A DNA stretch of 64,000 nt from NCBI GenBank assembly GCA_963920665.1, contig OY987263.1:46039218-46103217 (forward strand). Reading direction: 5' to 3'. Position numbers and translations under genes: made by a program. How positions within the stretch are numbered: the stretch's first letter is position 1; every line of letters begins with the position of its first letter. The notes beneath the pieces were generated by a model. It made no database searches. It saw nothing but the letters and a program-made list of their open reading frames with translations, and was not told the origin of the DNA. This stretch comes from Straminergon stramineum (taxonomy: Eukaryota > Streptophyta > Bryopsida > Hypnales > Calliergonaceae). Of this stretch, positions 36,493-49,010 are shown one piece after another.

Positions 36493-36759
36493 GGAGGACG
36501 CTAAATCCTGCAAACGAAGTGGGCCCCGCAGGGGCAGATTTACCATGGGGAAAAGTGCAGGAATTTTTATTTTTTGCACATTATTTTTTCTGCAAATTCC
36601 GAATTCATATTTGCAATTGGAGAGCCCAAATTAGCTGGGGGAGGTGTAGAACATATCCTAGACACAGCTCAAAATAGGGGGCAGATTTTACTTTTACCCC
36701 TGGATAAAACACAAATGCCCCTGCGGGGCCCACTTCGTTTGCAGGATTTAGCGTCCTAC
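36493..36759. mobile_element. Mutator-like MITE, 267 bp, with perfect 42-bp inverted repeats
   Basis: The terminal inverted repeats 36495-36536 and 36716-36757 are identical over 42 bp (beginning AGGACGCTAAATCCTGC and containing GGGCCCCGCAGGGGCA). The element is flanked by a 10-bp direct repeat with one mismatch, ATAATAGTTG (36483-36492) and ATTATAGTTG (36760-36769). Long TIRs plus a 9-10-bp duplication fit a Mutator-like (MULE) MITE. It carries no gene: the 102-codon frame at 36574-36882 runs out of it. It lies about 590 bp upstream of the BDH start codon. Identical arms suggest a recent insertion. Confidence 0.85.
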
Positions 36760-36765
36760 ATTATA

Positions 36766-36909
36766 GTTGTTCGACACTCTTCCAATGAGAGCATGAAGGC
36801 ACTCCATTCTACAAGAGTTGTTAGGCTTTCTTTTAGTGAGAACATTGGCGCATTCTATTATGTAGTACAAAGTAGTTGTTAGGCACTCTTTCAATGAGAA
36901 TATTGAGGT
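36766..36909. repeat. Three short degenerate tandem units
   Basis: Units beginning GTTGTT, followed by 'aggcactctttcaatgagaa'-like sequence and 'cattgaggc', start at 36766, 36817 and 36875. Confidence 0.6.
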
Positions 36910-39380
36910 AGCAAAAGTGGACCCCCGACATTGTTGGGTAGAGTAAATATTATATGGGAAAAACTTTAGGCTTTTGGCTACAACTAGAATCAATTTAAGA
37001 ATATGAGGGGATACAATAGTATAAGTGGTAAGATGTAATATTTCAAATAGGATAATTGCATTGTTTAGTATAGAAATAGTGCAATATATGGTATAAAGTA
37101 TAAATAGATAATCTTGTATATAATATGCATAAATCTCACATATCAACACTTATGTCAAGTGTATCCATACTTGTATATACCATGTATAATTATCATACAT
37201 GCAAATTCTATAAATCTACATAGATTTCTTGAAAATACAATCAACACTCAAACAAGTGCCACAACCACATTAAAGTTCCATATCAATGATGTTTTAGCTT
37301 TTTTGAAAGCTAACACAAGATCATACAATAGAATTGTTCTTCATGGATATTTTCTAGCATGCTAAAGTTGACACTCTCAAATTCAACAGTAGTTGTACAC
37401 CCCTCATTTTAAAGCAAATTTCCATCTCATAAAAGCTCCAAAGAAGTCTTCCTATATCATTTTACAAAGCTAATATAATCATTTGCATCCTCTTAAAATC
37501 TTAGATTTAGAAACTAAAAAACTCCATTTTCTACTTTTTGTCAAAGTTGGAAATCCTAGGTTTGACAACTCTACACCATTTTACTTCCAAACCCATAACT
37601 CTCATGTATGAGCTCCAAAATAAGTGTTCTATAACTTCTTACAAACATAATAATTTTATACAAAAATTCCTTGAATTTTGAAACCAAAACCATTCTAAAC
37701 AAACTTTTATAAGTCTTCAAAGTTCTTGCCCTATCCCCTTGTTAGCAATTGACCCTTCTTCACTCCATTAAGTATAACTTTCACATACCAACTCCAGACG
37801 AATCAAATCATTTATTTTTAAAATCACAATCGAAAAGAGAACATATTCACAAAATTTTATTATAATCCAAAATATACATAGACTACTCTCATTCCTCAAA
37901 CACACAACTTCAAATACATTATGACAATAAGCTCAAAGAAGAACCTCCTCTTATCCTACCTCAAAGGTGGCACCTCAAAACCAAATGTCAAGTATCTACT
38001 TTACCCCACTCTCCTCCTAATCTATCCATATTCTTTTTGTGACCACAAAAACTCAAAAAACAAGGAAGATAAAACAAACTTTACATGTCTTTTCAATTAA
38101 TAACTCAATCAAATTCAAATAAAATATGAAAACTAATAAAAAAAAAGTTCCAAAAAAGAAGATCTAATTTTCATCAAACAGAGGCTATAAAACCTTTATG
38201 GAAGCAAAAATAGTCACCATGTTCTAGATTTTGTTGGCTAGATAAGTCTCTATTGTCTTAATTGGTCAAAGTTTGAACTTTGTTACATTGGTTGAACAAC
38301 ACATTTACTTGCAGCTTGAAGCTTGGCACTACTAATAAAAGCATATATAAAAGATATAAATTCACTCTGCTACCTACTCCATGAGCTATGATAAGGTGTA
38401 ATCTACCTTAGATACAATAACAAATCCAATTTCTCCCCAATTTTTCTATTCATTTCTTTTAAGTGAAGTATTTAAAACTAAACAAAATAAACAAAAATGA
38501 ATATATCTACATAATAGACCAATTTGCATCCCAGCAATATTGTTTAATATTGTCATGTCTATTTTGCTACTCCCTTGTCAAATTTGATTGTTTACTAACC
38601 ATATCTAATTTAGATATATCTATTTTTCAAAGTTAACTTTGGTCATATGACGTGTCACATTTCTTATGTTGATCATATTTTTGTTATGTAATAGGGGAGA
38701 TAATATGAAAGATGTGCATATAGATATCTCCTACATGTCTATGCAAAAGTGGTATATAAGTGAAATGATCTCCATTATAACATTAGATATTTGTATTAGG
38801 AGAACTAAAAAAATGTATGTAAAGCACCTTCATTACAAATAATCAACCCCCAATTAACAACTATGTCCCCTCATATCCTATCCTATATAGCAATATGATA
38901 ATGTAACCAAAAGTGTCAGGCAGCTTGTCCCTGCCTACCCCCCACCCTTGATGAATCACTCAATAAATTAACCACCGTTGATGTATATTGCAAAAATTCA
39001 AGCCCCCTTCCTACATCATTGATTAAAATTTCAAAAGAAAATTGTGAGAGCAATTAACCATCGTCGATGTAGCACCGTTCAGTCAAAAATGAACAGTCGT
39101 CAATCTCCAGGTCGGGCGATCCAACCTGCTCAATTGTTAGGGTTTGGCACTCACACAATGTGCATGCTTTCGTTTGTACTTGTGTCTCTAAACAAGCGCG
39201 TAGACGGAGTTGTGCAAGAGACTAGAGAGAGATCGGTGACAATTGTCGAGAATCAATGTTTGTAAACAATCCTCAAATTTGGGGCGTCAAGGCATTTCTT
39301 ATATCGTGAGCTTCATCACATTGTGGTGTGGGTTGTCTTCTGTCTCATCATGTTTGTTGCTTCATCTCCCCTTGTTTTGA
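36910..39380. other. Spacer, no recognisable gene
   Basis: AT-rich, with frames at 36748-37149 (minus) and 37114-37365 (plus) in Ile/Tyr/Thr-rich simple sequence. From about 39040 the composition becomes more balanced, with a 73-codon frame (39044-39265) that I cannot assign. It could be a 5' exon or a relic, but nothing downstream continues it. Confidence 0.4.
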
Positions 39381-39850
39381 GACCAATTTGGTGATCACAT
39401 TGTTTATTAGGGTTTGGGTATTCTTGGGTAGTCAAGACTATTGTGCAAAATGAGGAACTGGAATCTGAATGCTTGATTGATTCCAAGTGCTAAATTATGA
39501 ATGCTTTGGAATTGTTTTCTGTAATGACCAACTTTGTGATCACGCTCTTAAGGTTCTTTACAGTTTTGAGTAGTCAATAGAGCAAAAATTGAATCATTGA
39601 TTTGCATTCTTGATCAACTCAAATTGAAATGGTTGCTTAATTCCATTTGTTGAAGTTGTGAATGCTTTGGGGATTGCTTTGTTTTACCGCCAATTTTGTG
39701 ATCAAGATGTGTTTGAGGTTTTTTTCATTCATGAAGGGGATTGTAAGGAATCCAATTACTGATTTTCCTTCTTGAGCAGCTTGAATCCGAATGCCTTATT
39801 GATTTCAACTGTGAAATGGAAATGCTCATGGAAATGCTCATGTCATCCCT
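39381..39850. repeat. Degenerate tandem repeat, about 150-160 bp period
   Basis: The landmark 'ccaattttgtgatca' occurs at about 39383, 39529 and 39691. Each copy is followed by a G/T-rich stretch, then 'gaatccgaatgcttgattgattcca'-like sequence and 'gtgaatgctttgg'. Diverged copies, non-coding. Confidence 0.55.
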
Positions 39851-40598
39851 TAGGGCGTTCAATCCCTAGAATAATGTCGTGAGGCAATTCAATTAAGAAC
39901 TGCAATTTTTTCTTGTGTCAATAAATTTTTGGAGGATTGAATAGAAAAATGGGCACATTTACAAATGTTTTTCGTTCTATTTAATACCAAGTTCACACAC
40001 TCCTTAACTATCCCCTCAAAAGTTTTACGACCTATAGAAAAAGGCTTAAATTCCTCTTTCAGATTTTTTGGAAAATTTTCACAACCAATGCCAAATGACA
40101 CGTATACCCCCCTCAATTATTCAGGTTTGGTTTTCTGGAAAAGCAACACTTTATCACACAATGTAACCAAAAGTGGTAGTCACTGACATGATACAATATG
40201 TTATACAAATGTAGGCTTTGGATATAGATCCATGCATATGTGGTTACAAATATGGATACATACGTACTTTGAAGTATCTCCACAAGCAACCCCAAGAAAC
40301 GACCTAGAAAACTTAAACCATTCAAATTTGATACCTCTTTGTTAGTATTACATGAAGTTTGTTTATTGTGTGGATGAGGAATTTTCATAGAGTGTGACAA
40401 TGAGTGACGAACTGGGCTAGGTTAATCCACTAGTGTACTTAAACCATGTAATATCACTACAAGTATTAAATGGATGATGGATGACAGAGAATCCTCTTAT
40501 GTAAGACAAAAGTGCAAATTTTCATCCTTAGAATTTTGTATGAAAAGGGGAGTCTTGCACAATAGTCTAACCATCAATGAGCGTTGTTGATTTGTATT
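39851..40598. other. Spacer, no gene seen
   Basis: AT-rich; overlapping frames on both strands (39889-40116, 39965-40186, 40113-40400) have no recognisable domain. Confidence 0.4.
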
Positions 40599-41581
40599 TT
40601 AAATCCTCAAGACCCATGGCCTTTAGTTTGAAAACATCATCGCTTTTGAAGTGTTATAGTTCAAAATTTCACTAAGGTATAGAAATCTCAACCATACAAT
40701 TTTGTAGTGTACGTCTTGTAGATGATGTGAATCAAATTTGGAGTCATTTGGTTGCAAAGATTGCAAGATTATAATGCTCAAGCAAAGAAAAAGGATGTTA
40801 AAATTTTCCTAGCAACACATTTGGAGGTGAAATTCTATTTCTAAACCTACTCAAATGAAAAAAATTTACACTATAAATTGCTTCAAAACCAACATAAAAA
40901 CACATTAGTGAAAGAAAATACCATTCAATTAACTCATTGTGTCTCCAAAATGACTTTGAAATGTCAAAAAGTAGAAAGAAAAGACCCAAAAAACCCATCC
41001 AAGGCTACATTGTATGTCCTTCTACTAAAATGCTTCTCAATGATCACTCCTAACTTCTTGGATTGATAGGAAATTTTGAATTACATAAAATAGACTACTA
41101 TGAAAAAAATTCCAATTTTTTTTTTATTGGAAATCGACATTGTATGAAAAAGAAACAAGCCACTAAAGTTCACCTTAATCCCAAAATGTATGGATTTTGA
41201 ACTTTGAATTGCTCCCAAACATTCAGAACACCATAGATTGATATGAAAATTTTACAACAACAAAAATTCAAAGGGAACAGGACCCAACAAATTTTATTGA
41301 AAAAGAACATCAAACGAAGGAGATAAAAGCCCCCAAAAGTTGTAGCCATCAAAATGCAATTTGGTGAACTCAAATTGACCCCGTGAACTTTTCATATCTT
41401 CAAAAAAATCAATACCTCTTGGATTGATTTGATAATTTTACCACCCAAACTAGAAGAGAGCACAAATATCTCAACAAGCTCTATTGAATTCAGACAACGG
41501 ATGCAAAAGTTACAACACTTCAAATTGGACTTCCAGACTACGTGAGGATATATTTGGTCCCCTTGGACGGTGAGAGGTTAA
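40599..41581. mobile_element. TTAA-bounded TIR element, type 1, copy H (reverse orientation)
   Basis: The left end is TTAAATCCTCAAGACCCATG (TTAA at 40599-40602). The right end is ccttggacggtgagaggTTAA (TTAA at 41578-41581), reverse complement TTAACCTCTCACCGTCCAAG. The interior is the reverse of copies A and C over most of its length. This copy gives the full length of type 1 (983 bp). It encodes nothing. Confidence 0.6.
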
Positions 41582-43989
41582 GCAAATGATTCACACGGTG
41601 CCAAAAAGGATGACTTCCACTGTGACCAGCCCGGCATTGTAGGGTTAATTTGCAGAACGCTTGCACTCTCCCGAAACTCTCCCCACAACCGGATTCAAAT
41701 AGCAGATGATCATGATTGGATATACTAGAAATGTGATGATGCAGTTCCTTTTTTTCAAGGGGTTCTCAACCGAATCAAATTTTCGCTCAGGCTAAATTCA
41801 CACTCAAACTCAACTACTGTTCAGTACCATGGTCTTGTACTCTTGTGTCCTGCTTCACATCAAACTGTACAGTACTGTACTGTACTGTACATGATTGTCA
41901 CAGGCACTACTGTGCACCTTGAAGAAAACAAAGTTAAGTGTCCGCAACTTTGAGATGTGTTTCAAAAGGCATTGGCTTTTGGACCGGCATCACCATCCTT
42001 GATGCAAAACGTGAAGACAATTCCATTGATGGAAGGTTTTGCACGGCCTCAGCCTCAGCTAGTTGAAGTCACACACTGGATGTGCACCTCGAATTAATGT
42101 GTCCGTGTCCCACAGGCAATTGGTTGCTTTCGATGGGGAACTGAATGAACGTGCCGTAGCGACATCCGTGGCCCAGGAAGCTTGGGAGGGATATCCATCT
42201 CATTCTACTTTGAGAGTAGACGTCGACGTAACACCATGATCTTGGTCCGCCGGTGTTCCTCTCTCAAGCTTTACACTAGTAGATGAACTAACGTCGCCAG
42301 TAATGGAAGACGAAGGAAACTTAAGGACTCACGAAGAGATTCCTAAGTGGTCTAAGTTATGGTGTGGGTCTTTTCATGGGTGGTTGGTTTTCTTGGTCCA
42401 CCTGTGGCAATCGATCAAGACACGTTTCTTTTAATTAAAAGACTTGGTTGATGAGACCAAGTACCAGTGCTAACCAAGATTTAAAAGTTATTGACACTGG
42501 TGTAACGTTGCAAAGCAAATGATAGCAAGATTTTGTTGTCACCACTGAAGAAAAATTTCAAATACTTAGGAAAAACACTAAGTTAGTATGGAGGTATTGC
42601 TGGGAAGAAGACGCTTACTTAGTCACCTTAGTAAGGAGTCTGCCACTCGGATTGCTTCACTTGCTGGAGTAGTTTTGACAAAGAATGGAGTCAATACAAA
42701 GGCGATGTAGTACACCCGGTTTGAGTATTCGTTACAATTGCGATGACCCAGTACAGTATTGTTCCTCTATGATAGCCAAATAGACAATGGCAAGTTTCTA
42801 TTGAAGGCACTTGACTTGACAATATTATTTCTGGATTACGATCTCAGCTGAACAAGCAACTACTCTATAATTAAGTGACACTGTTCTTAGAATAGTGACT
42901 CATTTTTGGAGTAGAGTCCGACTCAAACTTCCGCTCACAAGTAAGCTCAACCCTCAAATGTTGTTGAGGATGCGAGATGTACTTCGGATGACTTCACCTA
43001 AGATTGCAAGATGGAAAACAACAATTTTTCATCCAAACATTTTTTGGGAAGTTGCTTGAGTACATTTTTAGTGAATAGCATGAATAGCATTGTAAATTAC
43101 CTCATTATGATATTAATGACTTTTCTAAAGTTGAAGATGTTGAATTCATAGATCAAACTTGTATAATAGTGATCATTTCTTTACTATTGATGTGAATTTG
43201 AGCCATAAAATTGATATTTATGGAATTTGAGTTCAACTAATGAAATGAAGCTTATCATGGGCAATTTCTATTCCAACTATGAGTTTTGAAAAATTTGTAA
43301 ATTTCAATATTTTTTAGCAATATGAACTTTAGGTCTATAACCATGGTTTGTTGATTTTCTAATTTTAAAGTAACACAATAACTTTGGTTTGTATACCATG
43401 ATATTATATAATTACCACAATATACATCCATGAAGAAATTTCAGAATTTTGTAGTATATTTTTGTGTTTGATATGAATTTTCTTCATTTTTTTCTTAAGA
43501 AATTCACAACAATTTCATATTTTCTCTAGAAAAATTGAAAATTTCATGACTTACAATAGACATGTGACTTTAAATATAAAAGTGGTAGCAAACAAAGTGG
43601 TGGATAGTGAGGTTTAAAATCAATGATCATAGCCCATCCTTGTCTTAACTATTGTCGATGCAAAGCTTCCTCCCCTTCATCCAAGCCAAAAAAAATTGTT
43701 TTTTGCCAAATTTACCACTTCTGACATGTCGGAAGTGCGTCCAACCTTCTGCCATGTCAGCACCTTTGTTCTTTCTTATTAATTTAAACGCCATTGTGGT
43801 AACTTAAGTATTACTGTTACCTTCTCGTTTGAAACGAGAATCTCCAAATAGGAAATAAAAGATTTCAAATGATTGCTCTTCTTTATACAGTTTTGCACAT
43901 GTCTGGCGCCTCAGCAGACCTTTTGAGGGGATAATAATATAATGAGAGATCAGTATGCACTCACTGAATAAGTGAGTGAATTATTGATA
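41582..43989. other. Spacer with a GC-balanced island at 41.6-42.7 kb, no ORF
   Basis: About 41.6-42.7 kb has balanced base composition and looks unlike the AT-rich repeats, yet no frame of 60 codons occurs there and I could not assemble exons. It could be a promoter, a non-coding RNA or a dead gene. The rest to 43.99 kb is AT-rich and featureless. It includes the GTAC pentamer repeat listed separately. Confidence 0.35.
41866..41892. repeat. (GTACT)n microsatellite with five GTAC cores
   Basis: GTAC occurs at 41867, 41872, 41877, 41882 and 41887, exactly every five bases, flanked by a further GTAC at 41824 and 41837. GTAC is the core bound by SBP/SPL-domain factors and of copper-response elements, but here it may simply be a microsatellite. 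Confidence 0.7.
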
Positions 43990-43992
43990 CTT

Positions 43993-44334
43993 TAAGGTAG
44001 GAGGTCCATAAAGTGCCCATCTAAGAGCTGAACTGAATTTTGGGGATGAATTTTGGGGAGGTGAAATTTATTGAAATATCTTTTCAGTAAATTTTCCTTG
44101 AAAGACAAGTGGAATTGACATCTAATCCAAGTCGTTTCAAAAATTTTGAAGCTTTGTGGAATTACTTATGAATTTTTTAAGTCAAAATAGCATAGGGCTC
44201 TAAAATTGCCCACCTCCTCAAATGTAAACTATTGGTACATCCCTTTAAAGATGAAAAAAACCATGTATAAATCATCTACATTTGAGGAGGTGGGAAATTT
44301 TAGAGTTGTGCAGATTTCGAGCCTCCTACCTTAT
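43993..44334. repeat. Hairpin-forming inverted repeat
   Basis: The inner stem pairs 44198-44226 with 44277-44305 (29 bp, one mismatch, core CACCTCCTCAAATGTA) across a loop of about 50 bases. An outer pair, 'taaggtaggaggt' near 43995 with 'cctcctacctta' near 44322, extends the palindrome. Sequence at 44090-44160 is similar to 59640-59740, so this is a dispersed element, perhaps a MITE. A microRNA-like precursor is possible but unproven. The 97-codon frame at 44206-44499 crosses the stem. Confidence 0.6.
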
Positions 44335-44857
44335 TACCATCTCCCCATACATGTACGGGTTTTCCAAATATACTTATCCCATATTAAATTTGATATGGTG
44401 CAAGAAATTGTCCCTCCACAACTAGACCAACAACAAGTGAAGCTAGGTCACGAACCCAGAAGCAATAGAATCCGTAGACACCACTATATAGCAATTTGAT
44501 CATTGTAAAGAGAATTGAAACGCAACCTCCACCAAACCAAAGGTGATGAAATCAACCCACAACTATACAACAATTTCCAGTTGATTGTAGTTGAAGTTAC
44601 ATTGTTTGGAAAATTGAAAATAAAATCATTTTTTCTCACATTACTACATTTATTTTATCCTACTAGTGTCACTTGCAAATTTAGCTTAATAAGTAATAAT
44701 TTGATGGATTTTAGTACATTGCATTAATACTTTAGCTTGCACTAATTTAAAATAAAGTGACTTTGGGTAGATTACTATTTTCTCACTAATGGGATAATCA
44801 AAGTACCGAGTAAAGGCACTTCAATAGACTCTGGAATTTGTCTTGCAAAGGTAATTC
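44335..44857. other. AT-rich spacer between two inverted repeats, no gene seen
   Basis: Contains a 70-codon frame (44515-44727) with no recognisable feature. Confidence 0.4.
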
Positions 44858-45182
44858 TAACTTTTGATTGTTTTGTAATTAGGATTTGAAAATTCTATCA
44901 TTAGAAGCACATTCAAAAGTAACTTGAATAGATACAAAAAAAAAAAATTCAAATTTAGACATTGGACAAAGAAAAGAAACCATTTCAAAAGCCAACTAAA
45001 AAGACAAAAATTGTAATCAACTTGGCAACTCACAATTATCAATGCACCTAGCTTTCGAAGTGGTTTATTCTCTTTGTCCAATGTCTAAATTAAATTTTTT
45101 TTTTGTATCTATTCAAGTTACTTTTGAATGTGCTTCTACTGATAGAATTTTCAAATCCTAATTACAAAACAATCAAAAGTTA
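44858..45182. repeat. Near-perfect inverted repeat, about 122-bp arms
   Basis: The left arm 44858-44981 and right arm 45062-45182 are inverted copies with only a few differences, separated by about 80 bp. Outer ends read TAACTTTTGATTGTTTTG and its inverse. A transcript would form a hairpin of more than 110 pairs. A TAATT on both sides may be a short target duplication. Either a foldback MITE or a young small-RNA hairpin. Confidence 0.8.
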
Positions 45183-46024
45183 TAATTATATTTGGCTAGA
45201 TTAATTATGGAGTCAATTGAGGATGTCCTAATTGATGTTGATTTGAGCTAGCAAGATTATTTCAAAATGTCAACAAACAATAATCCTTTTAATCATCATT
45301 TCATTACATTTATTAGAAAATGAGTAACTTCAACCCTGAAATGCCAATGCAACCACGAATAGTGTCTAATGAATGGTCAAACAGACCTTGATCTAACTAA
45401 GAAACAAATGATTTTTTCCCAAGCAATTCTTTTAGAGTTCTTTGAGCATATGTGCATCACTTGGTGGTGGAAAGTCCTTAATCAAAGAGCTACAAAATTC
45501 TCTAAAGTAAAAGATGTTAAAACCATTTCTCACAAAAGATGCCTTTTTAGTGTACTTGACAAAGTTTTCTTACACCATGATATTGTACAATGTTATATTC
45601 ACTACCGATGAAATTCTCAATTTTTTTGAGCTTATTTTGAGGATATTATGAAATTTCTTTGTTTTTTCTCTAAAAATTCATAATAATATCAAATTTCACA
45701 TAAAATCCTGAAATTTCTCTGCCCTGTGTAAAAAGAATGTGAAAATTATCCCTGTAAAATAATAAAATAAAAAATCCATTTATTTTCAATGGCAAAATGA
45801 AGCATCCAAGGTATTCTACTGTAGAGGACTTTGAAGTTCAATCACATGGTCATAGGCGCCGGCGTTTCAGGGTTGACTGCAGTTATGAATTATGGGAAGG
45901 CTGGTTGCGTTGCGTGGCACAGACATGGTACCCAACTGCCCACTGCCCAGATGCAGGAATTGAAGATCATAGCCAAGCTTGCAACCAATCAGAAAAGAAG
46001 ATGATGGGAGGCAATGAGGCATTA
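45183..46024. other. Spacer, no assignable gene
   Basis: An 81-codon frame at 45797-46042 lies in a short GC-balanced patch (45830-46030) but has no recognisable domain and no splice partner. An 80-codon frame at 45369-45611 is likewise unassigned. Confidence 0.35.
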
Positions 46025-47434
46025 TTAACCCCGGAAGGATAGGCCATGACCACTGATTTCAAGCCTCAATGTCCATCACTTTGTTTGCTGCCATCTTGCA
46101 TCTTACTAAGATGGGAATGAAAAAATTTATATTTTTTTCTCAGAGATGAAATCATATGTATATTACAAGTCATTCAACTTTCAAATGTTTTAAGGGGGGG
46201 GGGGGGGAAATTGAAAGTACTGTGAATTTCTTAAAAATGAAAGGTAGAAATTTCATATCAAATTCAACATAGACCTTGGAAGGACAGGCCCATGGCCATT
46301 TCTTTTGCAAAGAGAAAAAAATTGTGAATTCTTTTTTGCATATTGAATGTAGGATCTTGTATTAGACTAGTATAAGAATGTATGGAAGAAATTTCAAAAG
46401 CTTTGACTATGTAGATTGCAAGATATTTGGGTTGAAAGTAAAGAAAACAAATTTTTGTTGCACCATTAGAGAGATCTAGCCCCATTAGAAGAGTGCAAGT
46501 TCCTGGCTGTGGGGAACTCGGTGAACTATGCCACCGTAGCGTGTTGATGTGGTTGGGAGGCGTCCACATCAAATTTATTTATTTTTCTTGAAATTTTTTT
46601 CAACTTCTTTTCCAGTTTCAAGGACAAAAGAAAGAAAGGAAGTATTTGTGACGGTTGACTATTGTCAACCATGCCCTCACTCTTACGGGAACAACTTGGG
46701 GAACAGGCCTGAAATGGCCCATTGACTTCCCCAAATCTCATCTAATGCTTGTTAGTGTGACGATAATATGAGCCTTTGAATCTTCTGGAATTAAAACTTT
46801 TACTATACATATTTTGAATTAATAAAATTTATGTTGAAGAAATGAATTGAGAATCTAGAAAAGAAAATTCAAAAACAAACACTTGTCATTTAGTTTTCAA
46901 AAAATGATTTATTAGAAGTATATACAAGGTAGAAAGAAAAAATAAATCATTAATTGCTTTGAGATGGAATTGAATTACAAAATCCCAAAGTTAAGATTGT
47001 TCTAGCTAAAGAATTGAAACTTGAGGATTTTTTTTGGTGAAAATTGAGTTCAAGAATGAATCCAATACATGATTTTTTCTAGAAGATGCAATGATTACTT
47101 GCAAAACAATAAACAACATAATTCTTACATCTGAAAAATGCAATTGGAACAAGTAAAAGCTTTCTAATTAGAAAAAATATAATCTACGACAAAAGAAATT
47201 GAAAATTGAGATTCTTCTCACCCTCCCTTTGTCTATTTTGAGCATTTTGAGCTTAGAGTGGCATAACTTATGCTCATGGACACCAATTGAAATACAAATT
47301 ATATTCCTAGAAAATTATTGTATTTTTTTTATCTTAAAGAGAAGCTAAACAGAATCACATCAAAATAGGGTCATAGGAGCTTGACTCAACCTTCACATGT
47401 TCTCCAAGGGGATACTTAAGACTTTAGGAGTTAA
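46025..47434. mobile_element. TTAA-bounded TIR element, type 2, copy G with internal insertion
   Basis: The right end is actttaggagTTAA (TTAA at 47431-47434), matching the type 2 right terminus. The left end is either TTAACCCCGGAAGGATAGG at 46025 or the diverged start near 46265. The interior from about 46300 to 46450 and from 46750 to 47300 follows 17150-18000. About 46480-46750 has no counterpart there and looks like a later insertion. No coding capacity. Confidence 0.5.
46194..46207 (+). repeat. Uninterrupted G run
   Basis: About 14 consecutive G residues within the type 2 element, a candidate slippage or G-quadruplex site. Its exact length may be affected by sequencing error. Confidence 0.7.
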
Positions 47435-49010
47435 CCCATAAGCATCCTATATATCAATGGAGAAGTATATTCCCTACTTTGCTTAAAAAGGGGATAGTAT
47501 GGAGTGGCATGGGACAAGAAATTGTCGTTTAATCAAATTATGTGGATGGAGGTGAAACAATGGAAGAAAAAATGGAATTAGGGGAAAGGAAGATGAAATA
47601 ATCAACGCTAAAAAAGAAAAGACAAGTCCTAAGTACTCTCACTTTCATTTTCTCAATGGTGAATAGAGTGCATTAGGCCAATGTTTTGTCCGAATACTGT
47701 ACCTTCTCATTCATCCAAAGCAATTTCCAAAACTTCAACATGACCTTTTATTAATGAACTATTTGATGAAATTGATGTAACTATTATAGTCATATAAAGA
47801 TATTATCAAATGTGAGCAGAAATATTCACATGCATTAATACATGCGTGTCATAAAGTAACTTGGGTGTTCTAAAAGCGTCTCGGTTCTAAAAACAAACAC
47901 TAATACAAAGGTACATTTGGTTTTCATCAATGTACCAATAATGTACATTTCAGGAGGTGATCACTTTCAGTGATTCTGTTGTTTCAACTTCAAAAATTCA
48001 TTACTAATTCCATGAAGCTCCAAAAAATATAAAACGACTTGGGTTTCGATGCCAATTCCATTTTTCTTCCTCCCAAAATTTACTGAAAATTGTTTCGAGG
48101 AGTTTACCTTCCCCCAAATGCAATCAGCTCTTAGAAGGTCGCTTTTAAGAGCAGACTACCTTCACTCCTTCAGTTACCTTAACTTAATACATGTGTGTCA
48201 TAAGTTACATGAGAGAAAAATGGGCGAGGATGACCCTTGCTGGACCCCTGGTCAGGTAACTGCTCAATGCATGATTCAAGGTGCTGGCTAAGTTAATCCT
48301 GACAGAGTATGTCAGCTGCCACTGACCTTGGGTTGGAAGTTGGAACAGCCTGCCTTTGTACCTCAGGCAGCAGAAGAGTGACTCACTCAGTGTTGGTGGC
48401 AATAACTTCAGGTTTTTCTTTAATGTCACCTGATAGGGGAAACTCTTGACCTTTCATAGCCAGGGGACATTCTTAAAACTTCATGCAATCCTTGGTATAA
48501 GCTTATCCCATGAATTGAGATTTCTTTCACTCTAGAAAATCTTTGAATTGAAGTTTACTCATGAATTGTTGATCATTTCACAAACAATTATTTATGGTAC
48601 AACTAACATTGTTGAAGGTATCGTCAACCTTCGGGATTTGTAGTTGCAGGTGCGCGTGGCATGGGTGCATAGGGCACAAGGTGGAAACACCCAAAATTGT
48701 CAAAAATAAACAATTTAGCATACACTTAGTTGGAGGCACCTTTCCTAGAAAAAGAACATTTATGTAGTATTCACAATTGAAAATCATTAATTTTCAAAAA
48801 AAAGAAAAGAAAAAGTTATTGGTTAAGACAAGTAATTATTATTAATTTTCAACATGGAACTCCCTAGGCCATTGAAACCATCACATAGCTTGGTCATGGT
48901 ACCAAAATCTAGAGAATTAACAATCAACCAATGATAATTAAGTATAGGAACAATTTAATTGCATTCTTAGGGACACTTTCAATAGAAGTCTACTTGTCAA
49001 GAATGGGTAC
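47435..49010. other. Spacer, no assignable gene
   Basis: Frames at 48049-48291 (plus), 48205-48429 and 48578-48787 (minus) have no recognisable domain. The phrase 'aagagcagactacctt' near 48148 recurs near 60147, so part of this is dispersed repeat. Confidence 0.4.
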
